DNA from: Nectonema munidae
Taxonomy: Eukaryota > Nematomorpha > Nectonematoida > Nectonematidae
Length of the DNA stretch: 64,000 nt
Assembly: GCA_030549495.1 (NCBI GenBank)
Contig: JAUIRK010001047.1
Coordinates: 496,001 to 560,000, forward strand
Direction of reading: 5' to 3'
Shown here: piece after piece, positions 35,097-47,209 of the stretch
How positions within the stretch are numbered: position 1 is the first letter of the stretch
Layout: each line of letters opens with the position of its first letter
Notes under the pieces: model-generated
What the model was told of the DNA's origin: nothing
Seen by the model: only the letters and a program-made list of their open reading frames with translations
The model's database searches: none
Made by a program: the position numbers and the translations under genes

Positions 35097-35800
35097 TTAT
35101 TTATTAGAAAAATAATTGTCTGCGGTTAAATTTAACCCAGACCACTTGAAATTATCTGTGATACTTTCAACCAAGTTGTTGACACCAATAAATCTTGAGA
35201 ATTGTTTGGGACTCTGTAAATAAATATCACAAACATAATAATCATCATCAGCAATGATGTAAAATTTGTGCCCATATTTGTTTCTCTTACCTTTCATAAA
35301 GGTTCTTAAAGGATCTTTGTAAGAATAGGACTTGCACATTATTTCATCTAAACATATGTTTGAATTACAATCAGAAAATTTGTACAAATGGAAACATTCA
35401 CCAGTTTTTTCTAAAATATCATGACACAAATTTTTCAATATCTTTTCTTTGGAAATATGTTTTTGGACTGCCATCTGCATTTCTTGTTTTAATTTTTTTG
35501 TTTTCATTTTTATCAAGAGAGTACATCCACTCTTCTTCACCTGTTGTAACAAATCTACCAAACTTTAAAAAATCTGTATACGTAGGACAATGGATATTCA
35601 CATTGTAAATGTCCTCAACATATGTCTGGAGTCTTGCAATAAAATCTTGTTGTCTGACGTGCTGACCTTTATCGGTATTCATCAACAAATGTACGCCTAA
35701 ATACTTTTTGATATCCTTCAATTTAAATTCTAGAAAATTACTGAACCTATTTTTTAAATTTATATTACTCCATTTTAAAATTTGTTTACATCAAGGAAGC
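35097..35800 (-). pseudogene. piggyBac transposase remnant
   Basis: The frame at 35561-35097 reads ICLDEIMCKSYSYKDPLRTF, then KRNKYGHKFYIIADDDYYVC and LNLTADNYFSNK. These match the first catalytic Asp block (DE...P..GR......KP.KYG.K....AD...GY) and the second (.DN.F.S) of piggyBac proteins. A further frame (about 35795-35419, including LKDIKKYLGVHLLMNTDKG) overlaps it and would be the N-terminal side, so at least one frameshift is present. The third Asp and C-terminal finger are absent. It is only distantly like the transposase at 4560. Confidence 0.6.
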
Positions 35801-36229
35801 AAAAATCAAAAAGAGAACCCTCATTTAGATAACAAGTTTTAGGAATAGGATTTAATAAAGATTTTCTAACTGTATGTGTACTTATGTTGGAGAAGTTGTT
35901 AGCAGGACTTGTTATTAAACGCTAGTCATTTTTAGAAGTTGAAATATAAGAATCTTTGGTTTTTTCAATTATTAGAGTCAAGTTTGAAGAATCCGTGGAA
36001 GTAGACATGCAAGAGAAAGTTTTAGTGGGAAAAAGGAAGTAAAAAATAAATGCAAAAAAATTATTGAAATCACACATATCATATACAAATCCTGATAAAT
36101 ATGCGCAGTGATATTTTACACAAAAATGTAAAAGAGTTACTACATGTGAGTAATTGGAAGAATTAGTAACTCTCAATTTCGGATGAAGAATAAGAAACTT
36201 TAGGAGCTATAACATCTAGAGATGGAGCA

Positions 36230-38390
36230 TATGTAGAACTCTGAGCTTTGATCAAATCTCGAGGGTCGCTATTCGCGACTTCTTTGCCTCAACAAGTAAT
36301 ATCAGGGACTTTCTCGAGAGCATGATCGTTATAAGTTCTAGGTCTTGGATAGCGTGCTAAGTGTCGTAAAGCTACAGAATCCTCTTGGTCGTTACTGCGT
36401 CGGATCCTAGCATGGGTGGGATTAGCTTCAGGTAGTTGTACGACTAATCAGATCATACTTGGTTCTATTATTAAATCTTTTAAGAAGTACTTCACCAGGC
36501 TCACAAAACCAAGACGGTAGAGCAGTTCCCGAGGAAGAACGCCTTTCAAAATTGAACATACGCTCGTGAGGAGTGACGTTAGTGGAGGTGCAAAGCGGAG
36601 ATCGGATGGCATGAAGAGATTCCGTTAGAACATCTTGCCAAGCCTTCGGGGTAGTTTCCTGGACTCCAATGCTAGAGAAACAGTATCCCATATAATGCCA
36701 TTGTAACATTCACATTGGCTGTTACCTCTCGGATTGTACGCAGTAGTGTTGCTATTACCAATTCTAAAGCGAAATAAAATAATTTTGAACTCACTTGACA
36801 TAAACGAAGCTCCACGATCGGAGTGGATGAATGAAGGAAGTCCAACGATGGAAAAAAGAATTGTAAGACACTCAATGGCAGTTTGAGAAGTACAATCTCG
36901 ATAAGGGAACGCAAAGGGAAAGCGGCTATACTCATCTACAACAGTGAAAATATAACGGCAAGAAGAAGACACTGGAAATTGTCCTTTGTAGTCAACGGAA
37001 AGGCGTTGAAACGGAGCAGTGGCATGAACAAGAGTATTATCAGGGGGCTTAAAAAAGTGAGGTTTTACCCTGGCGTAAACAACGCGTCTGACTTCATGAA
37101 GAGAGTACGGCATGTTTCTTGAACGCACAAAACGCCAAAAGCGTTGTATTCCAGGATGAACCAGGTAGTCATGTACGCATTTTAATTCTTCCAACGAAGA
37201 GACCGCGGCGCAGCATGTTAGGGATAGAGTGTCAACCACGATGTTCTCTCTTTAATGTCGTAAGAAAATGGAAGAAGCTCCATTTTCCATCTCATAATTT
37301 TTTTCGCTTTTTATTTTTCCTTTGTTAGTAGTCGAGAACATGAAGGAGACAGCCTGCTAGTCAGTAATGATAGTGAAATGCTTTCCTGCAAAATTGCCTT
37401 TCCTTTTACGTATGCACTCAACGATGGCATATGCCTCCTTGACGACTATATGATGGCGTACCTCCGAATTATTCAGTGAGCGTGAAAAGAACGCTACTGG
37501 CCATCCAGCTTGAAAAAGAGTGCCTCCAATGGCCTTCTCTGAAGCGTCCGTTTCAATAACGAATGGTAACTCATCATCAATGACTTTGACTTTCATAAAA
37601 CGCTGAAAGGCGAAAAAACCATTCGTAACGCCCATTGGTAAACGCTTGAACTGATATAATTGATTGGCGGCTTGGAAGGCAGTACACGGACGATCTTCGG
37701 GACAAATTTCGATTTGATAATAAGCTTTTGAGAGATTGATCCCACTAAAGAATCGATACTGAGCTATTTGATTAACGATGTCTTCGATTTAAGGTAAAGG
37801 GTAAGCGTCAAGTAATGTAAAACGATTGATTGTTCTGGAGAAATCTACCACCAGGGCCGGCCTTAGGCCACTGCAACCAATGCGGCCGCAGTGTGCTACG
37901 CGCGTCTAATTTTTCATTTTGATGATATATTGTATGATTTCGCTAAACGCAAGGTTCGCAAAGTAAAGTTACTTTGATCGTCATTTTGTGTTAATGAAAA
38001 AGTAATAAAACAAATCCCTTTTCTTTTTTTTCAAAAAATTACAATTTGAGCTCGTCAGGGAGAATAATTATGCTCGATTACATCATCATCAAGCAACTGT
38101 TTGATCTCTTTTTCAATAAATCGCGCGTCTTCAGGAATATAACTGCGAGACTTTATGATAATAGGGAAACAATTAGGAGTTAGATTGCGGAAAAGTTTTA
38201 CAGGAGAATCATTAGCCAAAGCAAAAACATTTAATGGATCTTGAGATCCTCCAAAGGAAACATTTACACTTTCATGCAATTTAAGAAAAGGAACTCCACG
38301 TATTAGATCAGCACATAAATCAGGAAGAACGGTTAAACTAGTGTTATTGTATTTTTGGCCATTAAAAGTAAAACCTATGAAATGAAATTG
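36230..38390 (-). mobile_element. Ty3/Gypsy-like LTR retroelement fossil A (partial)
   Basis: Reading leftwards on the - strand, the parts are: a stretch before the RT (about 38390-38055); RT sequence (about 37850-37640); an RNase H domain (about 37635-37357, with ETDASEKAIGG); and an integrase (about 37239-36430, with LSVDYKGQFPVSS, HSDRGASF and a C-terminal region). The order RT, RNase H, integrase is that of Ty3/Gypsy elements. No LTRs were recognised. A hAT-like insert starts near 37853 (CAGGGCCGGCCTTAGG). It is broken in several places and clearly dead. Its relative at 53810-54990 shares the same insert. Confidence 0.8.
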
Positions 38391-38539
38391 GTATCGTTGA
38401 TTTGATATGAAAATGTGTATATTTCATGTAAAATTTGAATGAATGTTCTCGAAGACAGATTTTAGAAATAAACCGCAACTTTGTTTCACAATTATAAGTA
38501 TTTTCAAATTCTAAATGCAAAAACTCTCTAAGTGATATG

Positions 38540-39356
38540 TGAATAATGATTCATGGTGTCTTAAGCAAAAATTTTTATGACAAAATATGATCATGTTTGA
38601 AAATTTATTATTTATTTTTGATTATTTATTATTTTATTTTAGGTGAAATTATTCATGGAAAGTTCATAATTTTTTGATATCTTTATACAATTTTGCAAAT
38701 AAGTAAGTTGTATAATATCATCCATGACAATGCTCTTTTGCAAGTTGCCATCTGGTGCAAGAATGATCCTTTATTCATCTCTTAGGAATATTCCAAAGAA
38801 TTCATGTTCTTACAGGTATTAATAAATGATATATTACGTCTTTAGGGTTTAAAAATCTCTTTCTCAAACCTTCACTTGCCTCTTACTAATGTTAAACTAT
38901 TTTTACTTATGTGTTCTATTCCTTATATTTTGGGAATTTTTTTCGAAAAATGTTTCATAATATGGTGGTTTATCTGTATCATTTTTCATATATAATTCAT
39001 CGTTAATCTTTGTCTCTCTCATCATTACCATCTTATTCATCACCATCATCAGCTAATTGATTCCTATGATATCATATACTAAAGGTTCTTTTTTCTTACC
39101 CTTCAAGTTCATGTTAGATTTGCCCACACCATGCAACACTTTAATCATTTGTCTACGACCATACAATCAAATCAACTATCCCAAACACTAACACACAAAG
39201 ACATCAAAGATTCGTAAACACCATACACAAACTGATCAAAGAAAATAATTTTATAATCAACACTACCATATCACAATTAACATCATTCATAGAAGCAAAG
39301 ACGGTTCACAACACAACACTCAACCTCAAAACAACAACAGCATAGACAAACAAACC
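38540..39356. other. Gene-free part of the duplicated block
   Basis: Near-identical to about 56245-57082. CAT/CAC-rich at 39010-39340; no frame is supported on either strand. Confidence 0.5.
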
Positions 39357-40640
39357 AGGGCGCACGTCCGGGGGGAGGGAGTTTTAACAAAAACTAAAAA
39401 AATTTGCAGCATAATTTAAATTTTTTGAAAACTAAATTGACGTCAGAACTGCATACTCTATGGGTGACATGGCAGGTTGGTTGAGATGATGAACTCAGCA
39501 CGGAAGCGTCTAGATTCGATTCCTCATCGATACCAATGTGTTCATAGTTTGACATAAGCGGTACATCACTGCCTTGTCAATGAAAACATACCCACCGTAA
39601 CTTTTACTCAAAATTGGAAATTTTGCTACATAATTAACATAGGAGAAGAAGGGGACAAAATAAACTAATAAAACAATTTTCACTATTTTAAAATAAAACT
39701 GTCTGTTCTCAGAATAATTTTAAAATAATAGGATGCATATGCATAAAAAATGAGATAGTTTATCGGCACTTTATTTGATATTTTCAAGTTTAGCAAAAGC
39801 CAGCGTTGAAGTAGGTTGATTTGGTAAAGCTTGTATTTTCTACATTTTGTATGGAATCATAGTATACAAAAACGCTAGTTTATTCACTTTTCATAAAATT
39901 ATTTAAATCTAAGAACATAAAATCCTAAAACAAACCATTTAAACTAACAAATCATAAAAATCATAGTATACGAGTTTTTACTATTTTTCTGTCTACAAAT
40001 AAAATTCTGACAGCTGTCAAAAATAGATCAAGTACATTTTTAACAGCTGAAATATTTTGTTTCGATATTATAGTTTTATTATAATAATCTTTTAAAAAAT
40101 GATTTAATTAATTATGTACACTGTTACTTACAAAATTTAACAATCTAACATTATAAAAAATATCTCTGCTCAAATAATAAACAAATATAATATTTTTGCT
40201 TTTAAACTGAATAGCTAGTGTAAATTACCAAATAACTATTCAAAAAAAATTCTTGACTTGAAAAAATTAAAGTTTTCAAACGTTACAAAATGTAACAAAC
40301 GTACTGATAAAGATTAAAAGTGACCTTTGTTGAAAAAAATTTTTAACGCGAGTCTGACAATATTCATTGATATAAAATTGTAACGATTTAAAACCATTTT
40401 TCTCTCATTTAAAAACAAACAAATTTTTATTTTTGCATTATGTTTGGTGTATTGATGAAACAAAATTTTTACCAAAAATCTCTGATTAATTTGAATAGCT
40501 GAACTTTGGTATCATAAAAAAAATTCTCAAAATATTGAACTTATTCCGCTAAAAACTAGTTTCTAAAGTGATAAAATAAAATAATTTTTAATTTAACTCT
40601 AAATACAAATTAGAGAGAAGAGAGCTGAATGAGAAATTGT
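39357..40640. repeat. Dispersed repeat, copy 2 (partner of 33541-34790)
   Basis: It begins near CAGGGCGCACGTCC and aligns with 33541-34790 to about 40640, without the MITE. The SINE lies at 39455-39600. It ends about 260 bp before the SDHC start codon, so it is the immediate upstream neighbour of that gene. Confidence 0.65.
39455..39600 (+). repeat. tRNA-derived SINE, copy 2 of 3
   Basis: Same A- and B-box arrangement as at 33605. The B-box region reads AGATTCGATTCC, one base off copy 1. Confidence 0.5.
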
Positions 40641-40903
40641 TCTGACTAGATCTTTTTGTAATTTTTGAGACTGTAACTCCATTTATGTATATTTTTAACA
40701 TTCAAATTTTGTAACTTTGACTTTAAAAATTTATAATTATGAAGTATCAACTTTTCTCTTTCAAATATTATAAATCTCCAAAATTCGTGGTGACATGTAC
40801 CATATTTCAAGGATATTTTCTTGAGTTTACTGAGATAGTTAAATGTAAATTAGATCTAGAATCTTTAGTAATATATACTCAAGGAAATAAAATATTTTGA
40901 AAA

Positions 40904-43900
40904 ATGTATAGCTTGATTGGCATCACAACAGCCAATAATTGTTTGAGAACATTTTTGATTGACAGGAACGTAAAGTAAAAGATCACCCTTTTCTCTTTTT
41001 AGCTTGGCATCACAGCAAATGGATGAACAAGCAAGTGAATTTTATGCAAAGAATAAAAAGTTCAAGCGCCCAAAATCTCCTTGGATCATCTTCAATCTTG
41101 GCTATACTTCAACACTATCTCTCACGCATCGAGCAACTGGAATCGCTTTATACACTGGTAACTAACTGTCATCACAATCATTATCAAGATCATCTTTATT
41201 TTCATCATCAACATCATCATGATAAACTTTTTCATCGGCATTAATACCATTTCATTGCATCATAGTAATCTTTTTCATCATCATTAGCATCATAATCAGG
41301 GCTTCTCATTCGCTGGCGTATCTCCCCCTTCTCAGTGATAATGAACTTAAGTTGAGCCAAAATATATTATGCACATAGTTCAGAATAATATATTGAATTA
41401 ATTAAAGAATCTCTGACCCTACCAGATATGCTCGGGGATTGATTGACAAAATTGGCAGTTGAGCTTAGGTAGGGTCGAAATTAAACAATGATCCAAAAAT
41501 TATTTTAGATTTCTATTTAGCTAGATTTTACCTGGTTTTAGTTAGTTAGTATTATTAAAAGAAAAAGGAAGAAGATGCCGGCTGTACTCTTTGGCAAAAA
41601 GTTGTGAGATCTTCAATGGTGTACACAGCAGAGACTTGGATGGTGGAAAAGATGCTATAGGAATGAGGATATTGAGATAGATGTGCTAAAAGACAAAATT
41701 GAAACCAAGGCAATTAGAAGCATAACAAAGTTAGAGAAATATCAGAAAAAAATCAAGAAAGGAGGCAGAGAGGGTAGTAAGTATGGCCATGTGATGAAAT
41801 AAAGATGAAGAGAAAAAAGGAAGGCCCCGACAAAGACAGATTGAATGAATGATTGAAGAATGATCTGAAGTCTGAAATATAAGTGAATGGAAGAAGAGGA
41901 TCAAGAAGATCGACTCCACATAAAAGTGGAAATGATGGAGTGAAAGAGGAATAAAGCGTTTCTCACACATTTTTGAATGTAGAGTTGAAATATATGCTGC
42001 ACCAGAAAAAGCTGTTTCGTTTCCAATGCGTTTTGATTTGGAGGTAGCGTCGAAGCTATCTTTTCTCCCTAAAATATAATTTTCATAATTTTTCCAGATA
42101 TTCTGGCAATATTTCTCGTCAGGATCTTTTACTCAGTGATTCTTTTGAAGCTTGTTTAAGAATTATCCCCATATTATTGATTTTCATCAATTTTAAAATT
42201 AGTAGAAAAGAGACCCTATTTAAGGTGCAAGTAAAATTCTAGATAAAAAGGTTCTGAAAATTTTTTGTGGACCCCTTATTTTTTATAGCTACTAATTTTA
42301 TTTTTCAAGTGGTTTTATTTATAAAAATATAAGAAATAGTAAGCTGTTCTTAATCTTTTTATTTATTTGTATACTCAAATATAATTTTATATAGTAAATA
42401 TTTTTAACCCTGTTTAAGCTTTCACATATAACTGAGCTTTTTGCCATGATATATCATATTTTTATTATTTCAGAACTTTTCCTTAACAAATTGTTATACG
42501 GACCCCGCTAAAAATATTGTAAACAGTGCATTGGAGAATGCAAACTTTAAACCAGTTTGGAAGTAGAACGTGAACCAATTGTTTTAGAAGAACCCTCTTT
42601 CCAAAAGCATTTGCGTTAGAGCGATTATACTCAGAGTTGGAAAAAACGCTTGTTTTGGGTTTTTCAAAAAATCCAGGTTATAGGCAATCATTTATAGTGG
42701 TAAATTATATAAATTTATGAAAAGATATTTGACTTCAATGTGAAAACATTTATATGTTTTTATATTATCAATACAAAATATTCCAAAAAGATTTTTAACA
42801 AAAAAATGTTAAAAATGGTCTTAACGTTTAAAAAAATGATTGAACAATTATTATTTAATCAAAATTTAAAAACTAATTTATTTTCAGCAGTTTTGTTTCT
42901 CTATATAAAGACGGTTTCTTGAGCTGCCCCAAATGTGTGAGAATTTGGAAAAAAAAGATTGAAAAACGCTGTCCTAGATTAACATTCACTTATTCAAGTT
43001 TCTTTAATTCATAATATAGGCATTGCAAAATCAGTCGAGAAGGAAAAAAGTTTGAATAAGGCAAAAGTTGCCATTTCATCTGATGCCCTGAACCGTAGAT
43101 AAAGACTAAGGTGGTCGTATGACTTTGTATAAGCTATTATACAAAAATGATCATACTTTTACCCTGAGGCTATACCACTCATGGCCGTACCAAGGGATCG
43201 TGGCGCCCCAGGGCAAAGGTCGTAAATGGACCCCCTCACCCCTTGCTCTTTCTTTTCTCACTCATCCCCACCCCATTCTGACTTAAAAAGTGATTTAGAA
43301 AAAAAAATGCTGCATTTTTATTAAGCCACATAATTCGATTATATACTGACTGAGTCGAAGACAGTCTCCATTAGATGTTCATTTTTCATGTTTTAGCAGC
43401 AGTAAAATTATCGATGACTTCGTCAAAATCAACACAATCGAGAACTTTTTTCTCAATGCTCATAAAAGCCAGCGTTTGGAGGCGGGCTTGCCCCATAGTA
43501 AATAGAGTACTTTTAGAAAATTATTGGAGGTGGGGGAAGGGCTAAGTTTAAATTTGCCCCCCGGATATGCGTCCTTGCTGCTAAGGCAACATAGAACGTG
43601 GGACTTTATCCCAGCTACATTACTTTTCTTGAAGTTTCCTCTGTTGTCTTGGTGGAAACCTTGGAAGGGGAATTTTTTTACATCCCCAAGCCCCACCCCC
43701 TAAGGTTATTGACTACGACTGAAGCACTGATGTTTTGCTTGTATTTTCTTAGTTCTCACAACCTCTCTCATCTCCTTCACCTTCCTGCCCTTCTCTTTTT
43801 CGGATTTCATTGCCTACCTCGACTCCCTCGCCATTCACCCGCACGTGTGGACCACCATCAAGTTCTGCTTAGCGTTTCCTTTCATCTTTCACGTCCTGAA

Positions 43901-44926
43901 TGGAATTCGTTCTCTCGTAAGCCTTTGGACTCCCTAAACTAATTTTTCAACGTCATGGAGCCCAACTACAAAAAAATGTTTTAAATTTTATTGAAATATA
44001 AACCATTTCAAATGAAACATTTATTGTTTGGAGTGATTTTGTAGGTTTATTGTTTCAATACACGTTTTTAACACTAGTTCGTACTTCCTATTTACATTCA
44101 ATCTCTCTAACCATCTTTTTTCAAAATAATCATAGAAATCATTCACTGCGAGTGCATTAATTGTTACAACTTTCAATCTTTTGTAAATGCTCTCCACTTA
44201 AAAAAGAGTTGTAACAAAATAAACTGAAATTTACTTTATTTTAGAAAGGAAATTTCGATTTGTAACCTTGGTCAACTAAATCTTTTATGAATGGTTGATG
44301 TATAGTGAAAAAGATTTTTTGATAGAGTCACTTTGAAGTATTTGATGTGAGTAAAAAAATTTTTAATAAAAAAAACACTCTAACTTTGAAATAATATTCT
44401 TTCTAATAAATCATATATAGTATTAGTCTTGAATTTTGCAAAAATATAGTTTTACTAACTTCCTATTTAATGTCTTAAAGGTAGCGTGTTTTTCGCATTT
44501 TTTCTAAAACGCGTTCCTTCTGTCACCCTTCCTCTCATTGTCGTATGACCGTTTCTAATGTAAATTGTGACCTCATGCTGAGTTCTTTTCTTAACAAAGC
44601 TATCCTCTTGTTTAGCCTTTGTGCGCATCTTTTGCCTTTATAACTTTAGCGATTTTTCGTTTTTTTGTCATCTGCTTTTTTTAATCAGAACTTTTGAAAC
44701 GAAAAACTTTTACCTTAATTATCTACTTCATAAAATAAGAGAGTTTTTGTGAGGTTAATTATTTATTTTTTTCACTAAAGTTTGTATTCTTCATGTCTAT
44801 TTTTTCTTTGTTTAGGTAGGAAGTTTTACTCGGTTTGGGCATAAACGCTCCTCATTTTTCATGACAGCGTGTGTCCTCTTCTCGTTTGTTGCGTTTGTGT
44901 CAGTCATGGCTGCAAAAAATGGCTGA
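40904..44926 (+). CDS. SDHC: Succinate dehydrogenase cytochrome b560 subunit, mitochondrial (four exons)
   Basis: SDHC anchors respiratory complex II in the inner mitochondrial membrane and holds heme b and the ubiquinone site. Exons: 40904-40969, 41016-41157, 43753-43916 and 44816-44926, total 483 nt, 160 residues (human 169). Junctions are phase-consistent with GT-AG ends (AAC|GTAAAG, CTG|GTAACT, CTC|GTAAGC; acceptors TTTTCTTAG and TTTGTTTAG). Exon 2 has FYAKNKKFKRPKSPW and SLTHRATGIAL; Ser57 and Arg61 match the conserved S..HR..G quinone motif. Exon 3 has FPFIFHVLNGIRSL; His116 fits the axial heme ligand. Three hydrophobic segments lie at about 52-80, 103-122 and 137-156. Exon 1 (MYSLIGITTANNCLRTFLID) looks like a matrix-targeting peptide but is the weakest part, since it needs a 46-nt intron. 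Exons 2 to 4 are firm. Confidence 0.85.
41158..43752 (+). other. SDHC intron 2 with repeat debris
   Basis: This 2.6-kb GT-AG intron holds a CAT-rich microsatellite (about 41200-41300), a LINE C-terminal fragment (41560-41960) and, at 43555-43580, a GGATATGCGTCC string like the right end of the hAT family at 24609. A GTACCAAGGGATCGTGGCGC tract near 43185 looks like another repeat end. No other gene is supported. Confidence 0.6.
41560..41960 (+). mobile_element. LINE C-terminal fragment inside SDHC intron 2
   Basis: Translations give TAETWMVEK (AETW motif), then, after a gap, VWPCDEIKMKRKKEGPRQRQ, resembling the ...W.GH..R......R.GRP..RW tail after the RT of RTE/R4-like LINEs. It is interrupted by stops. 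It is similar in kind to the tail at 1885-2057. Confidence 0.45.
43917..44815 (+). other. SDHC intron 3
   Basis: A 0.9-kb GT-AG intron, AT-rich, without recognisable elements or frames. Confidence 0.6.
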
Positions 44927-45038
44927 GTTACTGGAGACAAGGAAAAAGACAACACCTCACATGTCTTAAGATTATTATTTAAGCTTTACCTAAATTGTTT
45001 TATTTCAAAAATGTCAATTTTAGCGTCATCATCTTTAA

Positions 45039-45044
45039 AATAAA
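45039..45044 (+). terminator. Candidate polyadenylation signal of SDHC
   Basis: AATAAA lies 113 nt after the SDHC stop codon and is the first one downstream. Confidence 0.5.
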
Positions 45045-45049
45045 GGATA

Positions 45050-45639
45050 CGACCTTTTTCCAATAGTTTTCTATGTTTTTCCCCTTTAATCCAAAAGTTT
45101 GCTACTTGAGAACATGTATATGAGCGGGACTGTACACAGAAGTGTGGGGGTTCCAAATGGCCTTCCTAAAGAGAAGATATTTTCGGTATTTTGATGAATT
45201 TTTGCGTTGCCTCCGGAACTCAAATCAACTTTTCACATTGATGAACAAAAACGAGATTTGATACAAACAAAACAAAATTTCAAAGAGAATAAGGTGATAT
45301 TTAGGCGGCCAAAACTCTTGTTTTGATTGCTGACCAAATTTCATTTTCCCTCAATAATTATAAAACTTGTTCTCTATTTTATGTATTTAATTTATTTTAT
45401 TTTGAAACATATTTTTTTGGTAATGTCTAAATCTTGTTCTTATTGTTCACGGAATTTTATGTTAATTAATATTTATTTTTATAATAAAAATAATATAAAT
45501 TAAATATACTAGCCGGTCCCGTGGTCATTTCTTGCTTCGCTCAAAACATAGGATCCTTGGTAGAGTGTTTCTTTCTCAACACTAATAACGTGTTATTTCT
45601 ACAGTCTTTTGACCTTTTTTCTAAAATCAAACTTTCCAC
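45050..45639. other. Between SDHC and the RT fossil; nothing firm
   Basis: 45110-45330 has balanced composition and a short + frame (MYMSGTVHRSVGVPNGLPKE) followed by another in a different frame (LPPELKSTFHIDEQKRDL). It could be a small unrecognised gene or debris. ACTAGCCGGTCCCGTGGTC at about 45509 recurs at about 62224. Confidence 0.35.
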
Positions 45640-47190
45640 GCTTTCCTTCTTCAAAAACTTCAAGTACTTGCTTCCTACACTCCGCAGGAAATCGCACAAA
45701 GAAGAATCGATGCATTTATGGAAGCCTTACCACCTTCAACCAGAAATGAAAAGGACAACGTAATGATTGCACTTTTTGAGATTGTCGAAAAGAACACTCA
45801 TCACTTGCCACTTTAGGATATCACTACGATAAACCAATGTGCGACTACAGCCCGCCAATCCTCATGCGACGCAGCATCAAAACAAGTAGGCTCAACAGGA
45901 CTCTCCACCCTAAACATTCCTACGCCTGACCCCAAATTCTTTCGTCAAAGGCTCTCTTTCTCGGAGTCCCTAGAGGAGCAGTTCAAGGAAATCACTTCTC
46001 CAACAGATTGGCCAATGGTAGATATGATCGATAAAGCTATTGCAGAAGATCTAGAAATAGCAATACCGGAGCTACCTAAAGAATCGCCTCATGTACTCGA
46101 GACTATAATCAATGAGCTCCAACTCAACGAAATGGAAGATGAAGATCTAACTTTACGTCCAGAGGAGTTGCAATACTTCTTATTATAAGATTTCTTCTCG
46201 CCAACTGCCTGGAGGGTAATTTTTTCGACTGTGCTCTCAGGGGAGCAAGATGAGGACCCTGTCAAAGAACCATACCTACGGTAGAAAAAGATTTGGGTAA
46301 TGGTTCCGCTAACTTCTCAATTAAAGAAATCACGAAAAAGTTCCTGGAGTCGGTTCCCAGGATGACAGCCTTCGACTCACACGCACAGTTTGGCTGTCAA
46401 CACTACAAATGGATAGCGCCTTCAAATTTCCAAAGTGCAAAAGTTAAGAAAATCCTTGACCACGGCTATGCACCAACCATAGCCTCTTCTTTACCTTTTG
46501 GCTCCTTCTCAGGATTCACCAAACTCCCAAAGTCTCAAAAATACTGCATTGAGAACCTCATAATACCACAGCTCTTGAAAGAAGAGGTAATTGCCGAAAC
46601 CCTCACTCCTAGGATCGTCTCGTCATTTTTTGAGTGCCCAATTCCAACAATGGAGTGAGATTTGTGCAAAACTTCTCCTTCACCAAGACTCTCTTCACAC
46701 TTCAGGAATGTATTCTCTCAGCTCCACTTAAACTCTCAAGTGGAAAGAAAGTACAGATTTGGCATAAAATTTGATTTCTCTTCAGCCTTTTATGGCATCA
46801 AACTGCACCAAAGCTTTCAGGACCTCTTTTGTTTTAGAGCGAAAGGTAAAACATTTAAATTTCTAGTTCTCCCAATGGGGGCGAACTTTGGACCAGGGGT
46901 TCTGCAATTGGTGCTCTCAAAGCTAATAGCATGCTTCAAAGTAAACGTCAAAGAGGACATCAGGACATTACTTTACCTCGACGACCTTCTGATCCTGGGA
47001 ACAAACAAAGAAGATCTAAAGAAAGTCGCAATCGCTTTCCAGGACTTCTGCTCCAACATGATGCTCAATAAAGAAAAATCTTTCGCAATGCCAAAGCAAA
47101 TCTTTGTCTTCCTTGGGGTAGTCATAAACCTCCAAGATCGATGTTTAAAACTTAAGACATCAACAAAGAACAAGCTAAAAGCTTGAAAAC
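45640..47190 (+). mobile_element. RT-bearing retroelement fossil, AT-richer relative of the 57.4-kb element
   Basis: Parts in order: an acidic segment of unknown role (about 45640-46190); a segment leading into the RT (about 46290-46658); and an RT palm (about 46660-47186) with FDFSSAFYGIKLHQ and the YLDD box LLYLDDLLILG. No integrase, recombinase or LTR is visible. The sequence lines up block by block with the GC-rich element at 59225-60180. It could belong to the DIRS-like or Ty3-like group; I cannot decide. Broken in several places; its 3' part is replaced by hAT sequence at about 47200. Confidence 0.65.
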
Positions 47191-47209
47191 AAAGTTCTTA
47201 GATTCGACA

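Larger units (their letters stand above)
37560..39600. repeat. Duplicated block, copy A (partner 53820-57330)
   Basis: Part of the Ty3-like fossil, its hAT-like insert, a unit of the 151-bp repeat (about 38380-38530, reversed) and the following unique-looking sequence (38540-39350) all recur in the same order at 53820-57330. Copy B holds about five repeat units and a TTAA-element end where copy A has one unit. Confidence 0.8.

Noticed and set aside
36883-37328. + strand frames over the Ty3-like integrase
   Set aside because: Antisense shadows of the integrase on the - strand.
41023-41244. 73-residue His-rich + strand protein
   Set aside because: It overlaps SDHC exon 2 in another frame and its His tract is the CAT microsatellite of the intron.
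43598-43942. 114-residue + strand protein
   Set aside because: It covers SDHC exon 3 in the wrong frame; the correct frame has splice-consistent ends and the heme-ligand motif.
45110-45330. Small gene just downstream of SDHC
   Set aside because: Two short frames need an unsupported join and match no family; left as unassigned.
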